From: Lachnospiraceae bacterium
GTDB lineage: Bacteria > Bacillota > Clostridia > Lachnospirales > Lachnospiraceae
Direction: 5' to 3'
DNA: 55,859 nucleotides
Assembly: GCA_017622875.1 (NCBI GenBank)
Contig: JAGAQG010000041.1
Coordinates: 1-55,859, forward strand
A program made the position numbers and the translations under genes. Position 1 is the stretch's first letter. Each line of letters opens with the position of its first letter. The notes beneath the pieces were generated by a model that did no database searches, had not been told where the DNA came from, and saw nothing but the letters and a program-made list of their open reading frames with translations. Below, in pieces: positions 35,586 through 43,608 of this stretch.

Positions 35586-37471
35586 TGATTAAAACGAAAG
35601 AAGAATTGTTAGATATCAGAAAATCGGCAGAAGAAGAACTTGCTTCTTATGATTGCCGCATTTTAGTCTGTTCAGGTACAGGTTGTATTGCAACAGGTTC
35701 CAATAAAATTCATGAAATTTTCCAGGAACTGACAGCTGGACTGGACGGAATCAAATTAGAATTTGCGCCTCATGACAAACATGAACACGACAAAGTGGGC
35801 GTAAAGAAAACAGGATGTCAGGGTTTCTGTGAACTTGGACCTCTGGTTCGTATTCAGAAAGGTGATCAGGTTGTTCAGTACGTGAAAGTTCAGCCGGAAG
35901 ATTGCCGTGAAATTTTCGAACAGACTGTCCTTGGTGATACAGTCATCCAGAGACTTTTATATTCTAAAGGGGATACACATTATACAAGTCCGGACGAAAT
36001 CCCATTTATCGCAAAACAGACAAGAATCGTTTTGGAAAACTGCGGTAAGGTTGATGCAGAATCCTTAGATGAATACCTGGCAGCAGGTGGATTCAGAGCA
36101 CTGACAAAAGCAATGTTTGATATGACCAGAGATGAAGTCATTGATGAAGTTGATAAATCCGGTCTTCGCGGACGTGGAGGCGGCGGCTTCCCATGCGGAA
36201 GAAAATGGAAACAGGTTGCGCGTCAGAAAGAAACAGAACGTTTTGTTGTATGTAACGGTGATGAAGGTGACCCGGGTGCATTTATGGATGGTTCCGTAAT
36301 GGAAGGTGACCCATTCAAACTGATCGAAGGTATGATGATTGCCGGCTATGCAGTAAAAGCAGAACACGGTTACATTTACGTTCGTGCAGAATATCCAAAC
36401 TCCGTTACAAGACTTCGCGGAGCAATTGCCCAGCTGGAAGAAAAAGGCCTTTTAGGCGACAATATTTTAGGAACAGATTTTAATTTCCATTTACATATTA
36501 ACCGTGGTGCAGGTGCATTTGTATGTGGTGAAGGTTCTGCTCTGACAGCATCTATCGAAGGTAACCGTGGTATGCCACGAGTAAAACCGCCTCGTACAGT
36601 AGAAAAAGGTCTGTGGGAAAAACCAACTGTATTAAATAACGTTGAAACTTATGCAAACGTTCCAAAGATTATTCTTGATGGTGCTGACTGGTTCCGCTCT
36701 ATCGGTACAGCAGGAAGCCCTGGATGTAAGACATTCTCCTTAACCGGTGCTATTGAAAACACAGGTCTGATTGAAGTTCCGATGGGATCTACTTTACGAG
36801 AAATCATTTTCGATATCGGCGGCGGCTTAAAAGACGGTGCAGAATTTAAGGCTGTTCAGATTGGTGGACCATCCGGCGGATGTTTAACTGAAAAACATTT
36901 AGACGAGCCACTTGATTTTGATTCTGTTAAGAAATTCAACGCCATCGTTGGTTCCGGCGGTATGGTAGTTATGGACAAGAATACCTGTATGGTAGAAGTT
37001 GCCCGTTTCTTCATGAGCTTCACTCAGAGAGAATCCTGTGGAAAATGTGTTCCATGTCGTGAAGGTACAAAGAGAATGCTTGACATTCTTGAAAAGATCG
37101 TTAACGGCAATGGTGAAATGGAAGATTTAGATAAACTGGAAGAACTTGCAACCATGATCCAGAGCATGGCTCTTTGCGGATTAGGTAAGAGTGCTCCGCT
37201 TCCGGTACTTAGTACATTAAGTACATTCCGTGACGAATACATTGAACATATCGTAGATAAGAAATGTAGAGCGAAGACTTGTACAGCACTTCGTAAATAT
37301 GTGATCAACCCTGAACTTTGTAAGGGCTGCAGCAAATGTGCGAAGAACTGTCCTGTAAATGCAATTTCCGGTAAAGTGAAAGAACCATTTACAATTGACA
37401 GTACAAAATGTATCAAGTGTGGTGCATGTAAAGATAACTGTGCATTTGGCGCAATCTACGTGGAAGCATAG
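35585..37471 (+). CDS. Hydrogenase-associated NuoF-like flavoprotein, copy 1 (HydB-like, divergent NAD(P) site)
   Basis: 628 residues: an N-terminal thioredoxin-like [2Fe-2S] domain (CSGTGC, KKTGCQGFCELGP), a NuoF FMN/NAD(P)H domain, SLBB, a 4Fe-4S site (ESCGKCVPCREG) and two C-terminal [4Fe-4S] ferredoxin motifs (CKGCSKCAKNCP, CIKCGACKDNCA). This is the NAD(P)H-oxidoreducing, flavin subunit. Compared with its second copy, the glycine-rich loop is GRGGGGFPCGRKW (residues 196-208, usual GRGGAGFPTG) and the nucleotide motif is CGEGSALTASIEG (Gly317, Ser318) instead of CGEETALL. The Glu missing at 317 is conserved in NADH-linked NuoF. Confidence 0.93.
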   Translation: MIKTKEELLDIRKSAEEELASYDCRILVCSGTGCIATGSNKIHEIFQELTAGLDGIKLEFAPHDKHEHDKVGVKKTGCQGFCELGPLVRIQKGDQVVQYVKVQPEDCREIFEQTVLGDTVIQRLLYSKGDTHYTSPDEIPFIAKQTRIVLENCGKVDAESLDEYLAAGGFRALTKAMFDMTRDEVIDEVDKSGLRGRGGGGFPCGRKWKQVARQKETERFVVCNGDEGDPGAFMDGSVMEGDPFKLIEGMMIAGYAVKAEHGYIYVRAEYPNSVTRLRGAIAQLEEKGLLGDNILGTDFNFHLHINRGAGAFVCGEGSALTASIEGNRGMPRVKPPRTVEKGLWEKPTVLNNVETYANVPKIILDGADWFRSIGTAGSPGCKTFSLTGAIENTGLIEVPMGSTLREIIFDIGGGLKDGAEFKAVQIGGPSGGCLTEKHLDEPLDFDSVKKFNAIVGSGGMVVMDKNTCMVEVARFFMSFTQRESCGKCVPCREGTKRMLDILEKIVNGNGEMEDLDKLEELATMIQSMALCGLGKSAPLPVLSTLSTFRDEYIEHIVDKKCRAKTCTALRKYVINPELCKGCSKCAKNCPVNAISGKVKEPFTIDSTKCIKCGACKDNCAFGAIYVEA

Positions 37472-37482
37472 GAGGGTGACTT

Positions 37483-39168
37483 ATGGGATATATGACAATT
37501 AACGGTAAAAAAGTTGAATTTACCGATGAAAAAAATGTATTAAGTATTATCCGAAAAGCCGGTATTGACATCCCTACACTGTGCTATCATTCGGAATTAT
37601 CTACATTCGGTGCATGCCGTCTTTGTACTGTAGAAGATGACAGAGGAAGATTATTTGCATCCTGTTCAGAAGAACCAAGAGATGGAATGGTCATCTACAC
37701 ACATACAGAAAGACTTCGTAAGCATCGTAAATTAATCGTGGAACTGCTTCTTGCAGCTCACTGCAGAGACTGTACAACATGTGTAAAGAGCGGCGAATGT
37801 AAATTACAGGAACTTGCTCACAGCATGGGTGTATTAAAAGTTCGTTATGATAACTATAATGAAATCCGTCCAGTCGATTACAGCTCTCCTGCAATCGTAC
37901 GTGACCCTAACAAATGTATTTTATGCGGTAACTGTGTTCGCGTCTGTTCAGAATTACAGGGTCTTGGCGTTTTAGGCTTTGCAAATCGTGGTACAGAAGC
38001 AACCGTTACTCCTGCATTTGAAAAGAAATTATCAGCAACTGACTGTGTAAGCTGTGGTCAGTGCCGTGTATTCTGTCCAACAGGTGCTCTTACAATCCGT
38101 ACACATATGGATGAAGTTTGGGAAGCGCTTGGTGATAAGAATACAAGAGTAGTTGCTCAGATTGCTCCGGCTGTTCGAGTTGCAGTTGGCGATGCATTCG
38201 GCATGAAAAATGGCGAAAATGTAATGGGCAAGATCGTAGCTTCTTTACATGCAATGGGCTTTGATGAAGTTTACGATACAACTTATACAGCTGACCTTAC
38301 TATCATGGAAGAAAGTGCTGAATTCCTCGACAGAGTGAAAAATGGCGGAAAATTACCACTTCTTACATCCTGCTGTCCTGCATGGGTAAAATTTGTTGGT
38401 GATCAGTTCCCTGATATGAAAGAAAATGTTTCTACATGCCGTTCTCCACAGCAGATGTTCTCAGCTGTCTTAAAAGAATGGTACAGAGATCCTGAACATG
38501 CAGAAGGTAAGAAAACATTTGTAGTTTCTATCATGCCATGTACAGCGAAGAAGATGGAAGCAGTCAGAGAAGACAGTTATACAAAAGGCGAAAAAGATAC
38601 AGATGCTGTTATTACAACAACAGAACTTATCCGTATGATCAAAAACGCCGGTATTGCATTCGATAAGATTGAATCAGAAAGCTGCGATATGCCGTTTGGT
38701 ATCGGTTCCGGCGCAGGTGTGATCTTTGGTGTAACCGGTGGTGTAACAGAAGCGGTTCTTAGAAGACTGGCAGATGGACATGATACAGCAACATTGGACG
38801 CAATCGCAAAATGCGGTATCCGTGGAGAAGAAGGTATCAAAGAAACAGTGGTTCCTTACAATGGAATGGACGTTAAGATCTGCGTAGTCAGTGGTCTTGC
38901 AAATGCCCGCAAGGTTATGGAACAGGTTCAGAATGGTGAAAAAGAATATCATCTGATCGAAGTTATGGCATGTCGCCGTGGATGTATCATGGGTGGCGGT
39001 CAGCCAATTCCTGCTGGTCCTCGTCATAAAGCTGCAAGAGCTGCAGGTCTTTACTCAGCAGATGGTGCAATGGTAATTAAGAAATCTGATGAAAACCCAT
39101 TGATGGATGTATTCTACAATGGATATTTCAAAGGAAAAGCTCACGAATTATTACATAATCACAGATAA
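37483..39168 (+). CDS. [FeFe] hydrogenase catalytic subunit, copy 1
   Basis: 561 residues: N-terminal plant-type [2Fe-2S] domain (CYHSELSTFGACRLC), the His-ligated 4Fe site (HCRDCTTCVKSGEC), two [4Fe-4S] motifs (CILCGNCVRVC, CVSCGQCRVFCP) and the H-cluster domain. H-cluster motifs: TSCCPAW (residues 295-301, with the proton-relay Cys298), IMPCTAKKMEA and EVMACRRGCIMGGGQP. It ends with the small-subunit-like tail KAHELLHNH. It makes or oxidises H2. It starts 12 bases after the flavoprotein gene behind GGAGGGTG. Confidence 0.95.
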   Translation: MGYMTINGKKVEFTDEKNVLSIIRKAGIDIPTLCYHSELSTFGACRLCTVEDDRGRLFASCSEEPRDGMVIYTHTERLRKHRKLIVELLLAAHCRDCTTCVKSGECKLQELAHSMGVLKVRYDNYNEIRPVDYSSPAIVRDPNKCILCGNCVRVCSELQGLGVLGFANRGTEATVTPAFEKKLSATDCVSCGQCRVFCPTGALTIRTHMDEVWEALGDKNTRVVAQIAPAVRVAVGDAFGMKNGENVMGKIVASLHAMGFDEVYDTTYTADLTIMEESAEFLDRVKNGGKLPLLTSCCPAWVKFVGDQFPDMKENVSTCRSPQQMFSAVLKEWYRDPEHAEGKKTFVVSIMPCTAKKMEAVREDSYTKGEKDTDAVITTTELIRMIKNAGIAFDKIESESCDMPFGIGSGAGVIFGVTGGVTEAVLRRLADGHDTATLDAIAKCGIRGEEGIKETVVPYNGMDVKICVVSGLANARKVMEQVQNGEKEYHLIEVMACRRGCIMGGGQPIPAGPRHKAARAAGLYSADGAMVIKKSDENPLMDVFYNGYFKGKAHELLHNHR

Positions 39169-39177
39169 AATACGACG

Positions 39178-39213
39178 AAAAGGAGAAAGGTGATGAGCCT
39201 TTCTTCTTTTTTT
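39178..39213 (+). terminator. Intrinsic terminator of hydrogenase operon 1
   Basis: An 11-bp stem (AAGGAGAAAGG / CCTTTCTTCTT, one G-T), loop TGATGAG, then a T run. It separates hydrogenase 1 from rex1. Confidence 0.85.
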
Positions 39214-39219
39214 GTGCAA

Positions 39220-39242
39220 ATCTATAGTTTAAAACTATAGAT
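39220..39242 (+). promoter_or_regulatory. LysR-type binding site upstream of rex1 (ATAG-N7-CTAT)
   Basis: Perfect 11-bp inverted repeat (ATCTATAGTTT / AAACTATAGAT) around a central A. The core, ATAG-TTTAAAA-CTAT at 39224-39238, fits the OxyR-type LysR consensus ATAGnTnnnAnCTAT. It is centred at 39231, 52 bases before the -10 start and about -64 from the expected transcript start, a classic LysR activator position. Confidence 0.65.
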
Positions 39243-39259
39243 AAACTTTTGAAAACCTA

Positions 39260-39288
39260 TTGGTTTCGTGGTAAAACGAAAATATAAT
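39260..39288 (+). promoter_or_regulatory. Predicted promoter of rex1
   Basis: -35 TTGGTT (39260-39265), 17-base spacer, consensus -10 TATAAT (39283-39288), with the LysR-type site centred 52 bases before the -10. Confidence 0.65.
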
Positions 39289-39350
39289 AATAGGGATGAA
39301 AAAATAAGAGTTTGTTTGGGAATTAGGGAAAGAATCATAAGGAGAAAAAA

Positions 39351-39983
39351 ATGGAGTCGAAGAAGATTTCGAATAATATGCTTGCCAGAATGCCGATTTA
39401 TCTGAATTATATTAAGGCACTTCCGGAAAGCACGAAAAACATATCTGCAACGAAGATAGCAAGTGCATTGGGCTTAGGAGAAGTTTCCGTGCGAAAAGAT
39501 CTTGCAAAGGTTTCTGACGGTGGAAGATGTAAGCTGGGTTATCCTTGCGAAGAATTGATCAATGATATCGAATCATTTTTAGGTGTGAAAAGTACAATCA
39601 ATGCTGTTGTGGCAGGAAAAGGTGAAATGCTGCAGCTTTTACTTTCCTATGGAGGATTTGAATCATCAGGATTACATATTGTTGGTGGATTTGATATGAA
39701 CTGCGCTAAGAAACGCAATGTTGAAGACAAAACCATTTATCCGATCAATCAATTGGAAAAAGTCTGTGAAGAACATCAGGTGCAGATTGGAATCGTGATG
39801 GTTCCGGCTGAGAATGCGCAGAAGGTTTGTGATCAGTTAGTATCTACGGGGGTAGAAGGAATCTGGAATTTTACACCGGTACATTTAAATGTTCCGGATC
39901 ATGTGGTGCTTCAGAATGAGAGCTTTGCAGCATCCATTACGAAGCTTCGAATGCAGATGAAAGACAGAAGCGAAGCTTCATAA
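39351..39983 (+). CDS. rex: Redox-sensing repressor Rex, copy 1 (divergent NAD-binding motif)
   Basis: 210 residues. The N-terminal winged helix is typical (KISNNMLARMPIYLNYIKAL, ISATKIASALGLGEVSVRKD, VSDGGRCKLGY). The C-terminal Rossmann domain normally begins with GxGxxG; here it reads VVAGKGEMLQLL, so the third Gly is Leu. Later conserved blocks remain (IGIVMVPAENAQKVCDQLV, GIWNFTPVHLNVP). It may sense NADH poorly or not at all. The start follows AAGGAGAAA. It lies alone between a terminator and the convergent lysR gene. Confidence 0.9.
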   Translation: MESKKISNNMLARMPIYLNYIKALPESTKNISATKIASALGLGEVSVRKDLAKVSDGGRCKLGYPCEELINDIESFLGVKSTINAVVAGKGEMLQLLLSYGGFESSGLHIVGGFDMNCAKKRNVEDKTIYPINQLEKVCEEHQVQIGIVMVPAENAQKVCDQLVSTGVEGIWNFTPVHLNVPDHVVLQNESFAASITKLRMQMKDRSEAS

Positions 39984-40019
39984 AATATTGTTATCTAAGC
40001 ACATGAATATATAAATAGG

Positions 40020-40057
40020 AAAGCGGAGATACACTTGGGAAGTGTTTCTCCGCTTTT
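40020..40057. terminator. Bidirectional terminator between rex1 and lysR
   Basis: AAGCGGAGA / TCTCCGCTT plus inner ACACTT / AAGTGT with one mismatch, loop GGG, then TTTT. It lies between the two convergent genes. Confidence 0.85.
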
Positions 40058-40065
40058 GCGTTGTG

Positions 40066-40950
40066 TTATTTTTGAGGAAAAGAGCTTCGGATGGCATTCA
40101 TAACATTTTCACGGAACTGCCAGATGGATGGTTCCAGCCATTTATCATACAGAATGCACATGTAAAGTGCCTGGTGCCAGTTGTCCAGGAGAATATATCG
40201 GATGTTTTCATGTTCACGAACACAGGAGTCCGGGATGAAAGCAATACCTACCCCTGCAGCTACCATATCCAGAGCGGATTGAGCAGTGTCTACCTGACAG
40301 ACAACATTTTCATCACTTGGTGAGCCTGTAGCCCATTCCTTGAAGCTATTCCCAAGGTCATAATTAAATACGACCTGTGGTAACTGGAATATTTCCTCAG
40401 GGTAAATAATTTCTTTTTCAGCAAGAGGATGCGATTTTGGCAGAGCAATGTAGAAGCTTCGTTTGCCCAAAATACGGAAATGGAAGCTGGGATCTCTGGA
40501 AGTGGAATCTACAATGGCCATATCCAGTTTTTCCTGTCGTAAAAGAGACATCAGATTTTCAGCAGAGCTTTCAGTAATCTGAAGTCGGATACGTTTGTTT
40601 TCCTCTATGTATTTTGCAATGATATCTGCGGCTGCACTGGATAGTGTTCCGGATACAACTCCTAGTCGAATGACAATAGGAGCATCGTCTTTACTGTTTC
40701 GGAGGATGAGAGATGCAGAATGAAGTTCTTTTAATGCGGCATCTACTTTTTGCTGGTAAAAACGTCCGTGATCGGTCAGACGGATATTTCTTCCCACTTT
40801 TTCAAATAGTTTGGCTCCTCCAAGTTCATTCTCCAGATTGTGAATGGCGCTGCTAAGAGACGGCTGGGAAATACCCAGACGGGCAGCAGCCTGTGTGTAG
40901 TGTTCCGTTTCGGCAAGAACGGAAAAATAAAGTAAATAGTTGTAGTTCAT
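40066..40950 (-). CDS. LysR-family transcription regulator
   Basis: 294 residues, normal LysR length. The N-terminal winged helix reads MNYNYLLYFSVLAETEHYTQ, AAARLGISQPSLSSAIHNLE and FEKVGRNIRLTDHGR. The effector-binding half has the fold markers IRLGVVSGTLSSAAAD and MVAAGVGIAFIPDSCV. It lies between the two hydrogenase modules, divergent from module 2. Two matching ATAG-N7-CTAT sites (39224 and 40983) are likely its targets, the second also positioned to control its own promoter. The effector is unknown; Cys residues in VVCQVD, PDSCV and YMCIL could sense redox, but that is speculation. Confidence 0.92.
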   Translation of the reverse strand: MNYNYLLYFSVLAETEHYTQAAARLGISQPSLSSAIHNLENELGGAKLFEKVGRNIRLTDHGRFYQQKVDAALKELHSASLILRNSKDDAPIVIRLGVVSGTLSSAAADIIAKYIEENKRIRLQITESSAENLMSLLRQEKLDMAIVDSTSRDPSFHFRILGKRSFYIALPKSHPLAEKEIIYPEEIFQLPQVVFNYDLGNSFKEWATGSPSDENVVCQVDTAQSALDMVAAGVGIAFIPDSCVREHENIRYILLDNWHQALYMCILYDKWLEPSIWQFRENVMNAIRSSFPQK

Positions 40951-40982
40951 ATAGATATTCCTTTATTGATATTGAAATATTA

Positions 40983-40997
40983 ATAGATTAAAACTAT
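40983..40997 (+). promoter_or_regulatory. LysR-type binding site upstream of hydrogenase operon 2
   Basis: ATAG-ATTAAAA-CTAT, again matching ATAGnTnnnAnCTAT, centred at 40990. It lies 52 bases before the -10 start of the rightward promoter, exactly as at rex1, and 40 bases beyond the lysR start codon (40950). Confidence 0.65.
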
Positions 40998-41018
40998 AGA
41001 TATTTTAACATATTTTTA

Positions 41019-41047
41019 TTGTTTTTTGCAAGAGTGATGGATATAAT
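41019..41047 (+). promoter_or_regulatory. Predicted promoter of hydrogenase operon 2
   Basis: -35 TTGTTT (41019-41024), 17-base spacer, consensus -10 TATAAT (41042-41047). Transcription from about 41054 would run through a short ORF and a strong hairpin before the first gene. Confidence 0.7.
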
Positions 41048-41077
41048 AAGCAGGATAAAATGAACGGAGACATAAGA

Positions 41078-41140
41078 TGTTTACATTATGTAAAAAAAGA
41101 AAACTACATATGTCTATAAATTTGGGCATCCCCGAATAGG
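41078..41140 (+). CDS. Possible 20-codon leader peptide of hydrogenase operon 2
   Basis: ATG behind CGGAGACATAAG, reading MFTLCKKRKLHMSINLGIPE then TAG. The stop lies in the loop of the downstream terminator-like hairpin, so ribosomes reaching the end would disrupt it. It is rich in Lys/Arg but shows no clear codon run. Expression is unproven. Confidence 0.35.
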
Positions 41141-41160
41141 GGGGTGCCCAAATTTTTTTT
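41116..41160 (+). terminator. Strong terminator-like hairpin in the leader of hydrogenase operon 2
   Basis: AAATTTGGGCATCCCC pairs with GGGG-GTGCCCAAATTT (bulged G) around GAATA, followed by eight T. It stands between the predicted promoter and the first gene (41224), so read-through or antitermination would be needed for expression from that promoter. A small GATACC-TT-GGTATC hairpin follows at 41163. Confidence 0.85.
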
Positions 41161-41223
41161 AACGATACCTTGGTATCAATAAAACTTTTATCAATAAATT
41201 TCTATTTAATAAGGAGGCTAATT

Positions 41224-41712
41224 ATGGGTCATATCAGTGAAGCAGGTGTAAAGAAGATTTGCGAAATCTGTGACAGATACGTAAACGAAAAAACACCACT
41301 TATGATGATCTTAAGTGACATCCAGAATGAATACGGATATATTCCGTTGGATGTACAGCAAATCGTATCCGAGAAGACTGGCATTTCCGTAGCTGAAATC
41401 TATGGTGTTGTAACATTTTATTCATTCTTCTCTTTAGAACCAAAAGGAAAATATGTCATTGGATGCTGTTTAGGAACTGCATGCTATGTAAAAGGTGCTC
41501 AGCAGATTATTGATAAATTCTCAGAAATTCTTGGCGTTGCTCCAGGCGAAACAACTGCTGATGGATTATTTACAATTGATGCACTTCGCTGCATCGGTGC
41601 ATGTGGGATTGCTCCGGCAGTTTCTATTAACGGCAAAGTATATCCAAAGATGACAGTGGACATGGTTGCATCCGTTGTAGAAGAATATCGCGGGATGGGA
41701 GGTAACAACTAA
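41224..41712 (+). CDS. Hydrogenase-associated NuoE-like [2Fe-2S] subunit, copy 2 (HydC-like)
   Basis: 162 residues, same family as the first copy. Ligands: CCLGTACYVKGAQ and RCIGACGIAPAVSINGKVYP. The start at 41224 follows AAGGAGG; an earlier in-frame ATG at 41170 would add residues outside the family pattern. It overlaps the following flavoprotein gene by one base. Two copies of TATCAATAAA lie just upstream (around 41174 and 41189), possibly regulatory. Confidence 0.93.
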   Translation: MGHISEAGVKKICEICDRYVNEKTPLMMILSDIQNEYGYIPLDVQQIVSEKTGISVAEIYGVVTFYSFFSLEPKGKYVIGCCLGTACYVKGAQQIIDKFSEILGVAPGETTADGLFTIDALRCIGACGIAPAVSINGKVYPKMTVDMVASVVEEYRGMGGNN

Positions 41713-43592
41713 TGAAAAACTTTAATGAATTAGATGCTAAAATCTGTAGCTGTACAGATGCCCTGAATGCAAAATTAGATGGCTCTAACGGAAAACGTGC
41801 CATTTTACTTTGCGGTGGTACAGGATGTCTTTCTTCTAACTCTATGGACATCAAATCAGCTTTTGAAGAATTAGTTGCAAAAAATAATATGGAAGATAAA
41901 GTGACAGTCAACATCGTTGGATGTTTTGGTTTCTGTTCTCAGGGTCCTTTCGTAAAGATTTATCCGGAAGACACACTTTACCGTCTCGTAAAACCGGAAG
42001 ACGTGGAAGAAATCTTTGAAAAAGACATTATTGGTGGAGAAATCGTAGAAAGACTTCTCTATATTGAACCATTAACAGGTGAAAAAGTAGCAAAACAGGA
42101 AGATATTAACTTCTATAAAAAACAGCGCAGAATCGCTCTTCACGGCGGCGGTGTTATCAATCCTGAAAATATTGAAGAAGCAATGGGCTATGGTGCATTC
42201 CAGGGCTTAAAACGTGCTCTTACTATGGAACCAAAGGAAGTTATCGATGAAGTATTAGCAGCAGGACTTCGCGGCCGTGGTGGTGCAGGTTTCCCAACAG
42301 GTCGTAAATGGTCTTTCGCATATGCAAACGAAGCAGATCAGAAATACGTTGTATGTAATGGTGACGAAGGTGACCCAGGTGCATTCATGGACCGTTCTAT
42401 CTTAGAAGGTAATCCATACGCAGTTATCGAAGGTATGATGATCGCTGGTTATGCAATCGGTGCTACAGAAGGTTACTTCTACGTTCGTGCAGAATATCCA
42501 ATCGCTGTAAATCGTCTCCAGAATGCGATCAATCAGATGAATGAAGCAGGTATCCTTGGTGAAAACATCATGGGTTCAGGATTCAGCTTCCAGGCTCATA
42601 TTCGTCTTGGTGCCGGTGCGTTCGTATGTGGTGAAGAAACAGCACTCTTAAACTCTATCGAAGGTAAGAGAGGTATGCCACGTCCACGTCCACCTTTCCC
42701 AGCAGTGAAAGGTCTTTGGGGCAAACCAACTATCGTAAATAACGTAGAAACACTTGCATGTGTTCCATACATTTTAAGAGAAGGCGCAGGCGAATTTGCA
42801 AACTGCGGTACAGAAAGATCCAAAGGAACAAAAGTATTTGCTCTTGGTGGTAAAGTAAATAACGTTGGTCTTGTAGAAATTCCTATGGGAACAACACTTC
42901 GTGAATTAATCTATGATATCGGTGGCGGTATTCCAGATGGTAAAGAATTCAAGGCTATCCAGACAGGTGGTCCTTCAGGCGGATGCTTAACAGCAGCTGA
43001 CTTAGATGAAGCAATCGACTTTGATAACCTTGTTGCACGCGGATCTATGATGGGTTCCGGTGGTGCCATCGTTATGGACGAAGATAACTGTATGGTTGAC
43101 GTTGCAAAATTCTACATGGAATTCATTTGTGATGAATCCTGTGGTAAATGTACACCATGCCGTATCGGTACAAAACGTATGTTAGAAATCCTTACACGTA
43201 TCACAGAAGGTAATGGTACAATGCAGGATTTAGAAGAATTAGAAGAACTTGGAAGAGCAGTTCAGGCAAACTCCTTATGTGCTCTTGGACAGACAGCAGC
43301 AAATCCAATTATCTCTACAATGACACATTTCCGTGATGAATACATTGCACACATCGTTGACAAGAAATGTCCTGCAAAAGTTTGTAAGAATCTTATGAAC
43401 TATGTAATCGAACAGGACAACTGTGTAGGTTGTGGCAGATGTGCGAAAGCATGTCCGGCAGATGCAATTCAGAAAACTGATTATATTGCACCTGGCAAGA
43501 AACTTCCTTCTTACCAGATCGATACTACAAAATGTGTGAAATGTGGTGCTTGTATGGCAACATGCCGTCCAAAAGCAATCACAAAGAAATAA
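41712..43592 (+). CDS. Hydrogenase-associated NuoF-like flavoprotein, copy 2 (HydB-like, canonical)
   Basis: 626 residues with the same domain order as copy 1: N-terminal [2Fe-2S] (CGGTGC, NIVGCFGFCSQGP), NuoF FMN/NADH domain, SLBB, ESCGKCTPCRIG and two ferredoxin motifs (CVGCGRCAKACP, CVKCGACMATCR). Here the cofactor motifs are canonical: GRGGAGFPTGRKW and CGEETALLNSIEGKRGMPRP (Glu309). This fits NADH as partner. It is followed after 16 bases by the catalytic subunit. Confidence 0.94.
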   Translation: MKNFNELDAKICSCTDALNAKLDGSNGKRAILLCGGTGCLSSNSMDIKSAFEELVAKNNMEDKVTVNIVGCFGFCSQGPFVKIYPEDTLYRLVKPEDVEEIFEKDIIGGEIVERLLYIEPLTGEKVAKQEDINFYKKQRRIALHGGGVINPENIEEAMGYGAFQGLKRALTMEPKEVIDEVLAAGLRGRGGAGFPTGRKWSFAYANEADQKYVVCNGDEGDPGAFMDRSILEGNPYAVIEGMMIAGYAIGATEGYFYVRAEYPIAVNRLQNAINQMNEAGILGENIMGSGFSFQAHIRLGAGAFVCGEETALLNSIEGKRGMPRPRPPFPAVKGLWGKPTIVNNVETLACVPYILREGAGEFANCGTERSKGTKVFALGGKVNNVGLVEIPMGTTLRELIYDIGGGIPDGKEFKAIQTGGPSGGCLTAADLDEAIDFDNLVARGSMMGSGGAIVMDEDNCMVDVAKFYMEFICDESCGKCTPCRIGTKRMLEILTRITEGNGTMQDLEELEELGRAVQANSLCALGQTAANPIISTMTHFRDEYIAHIVDKKCPAKVCKNLMNYVIEQDNCVGCGRCAKACPADAIQKTDYIAPGKKLPSYQIDTTKCVKCGACMATCRPKAITKK

Positions 43593-43608
43593 GTGGGAGG
43601 ACTAGAAA

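Noticed and set aside
40042-40323. Plus-strand ORF opposite lysR
   Set aside because: It lies entirely over the clear LysR gene and has no family features or ribosome site.
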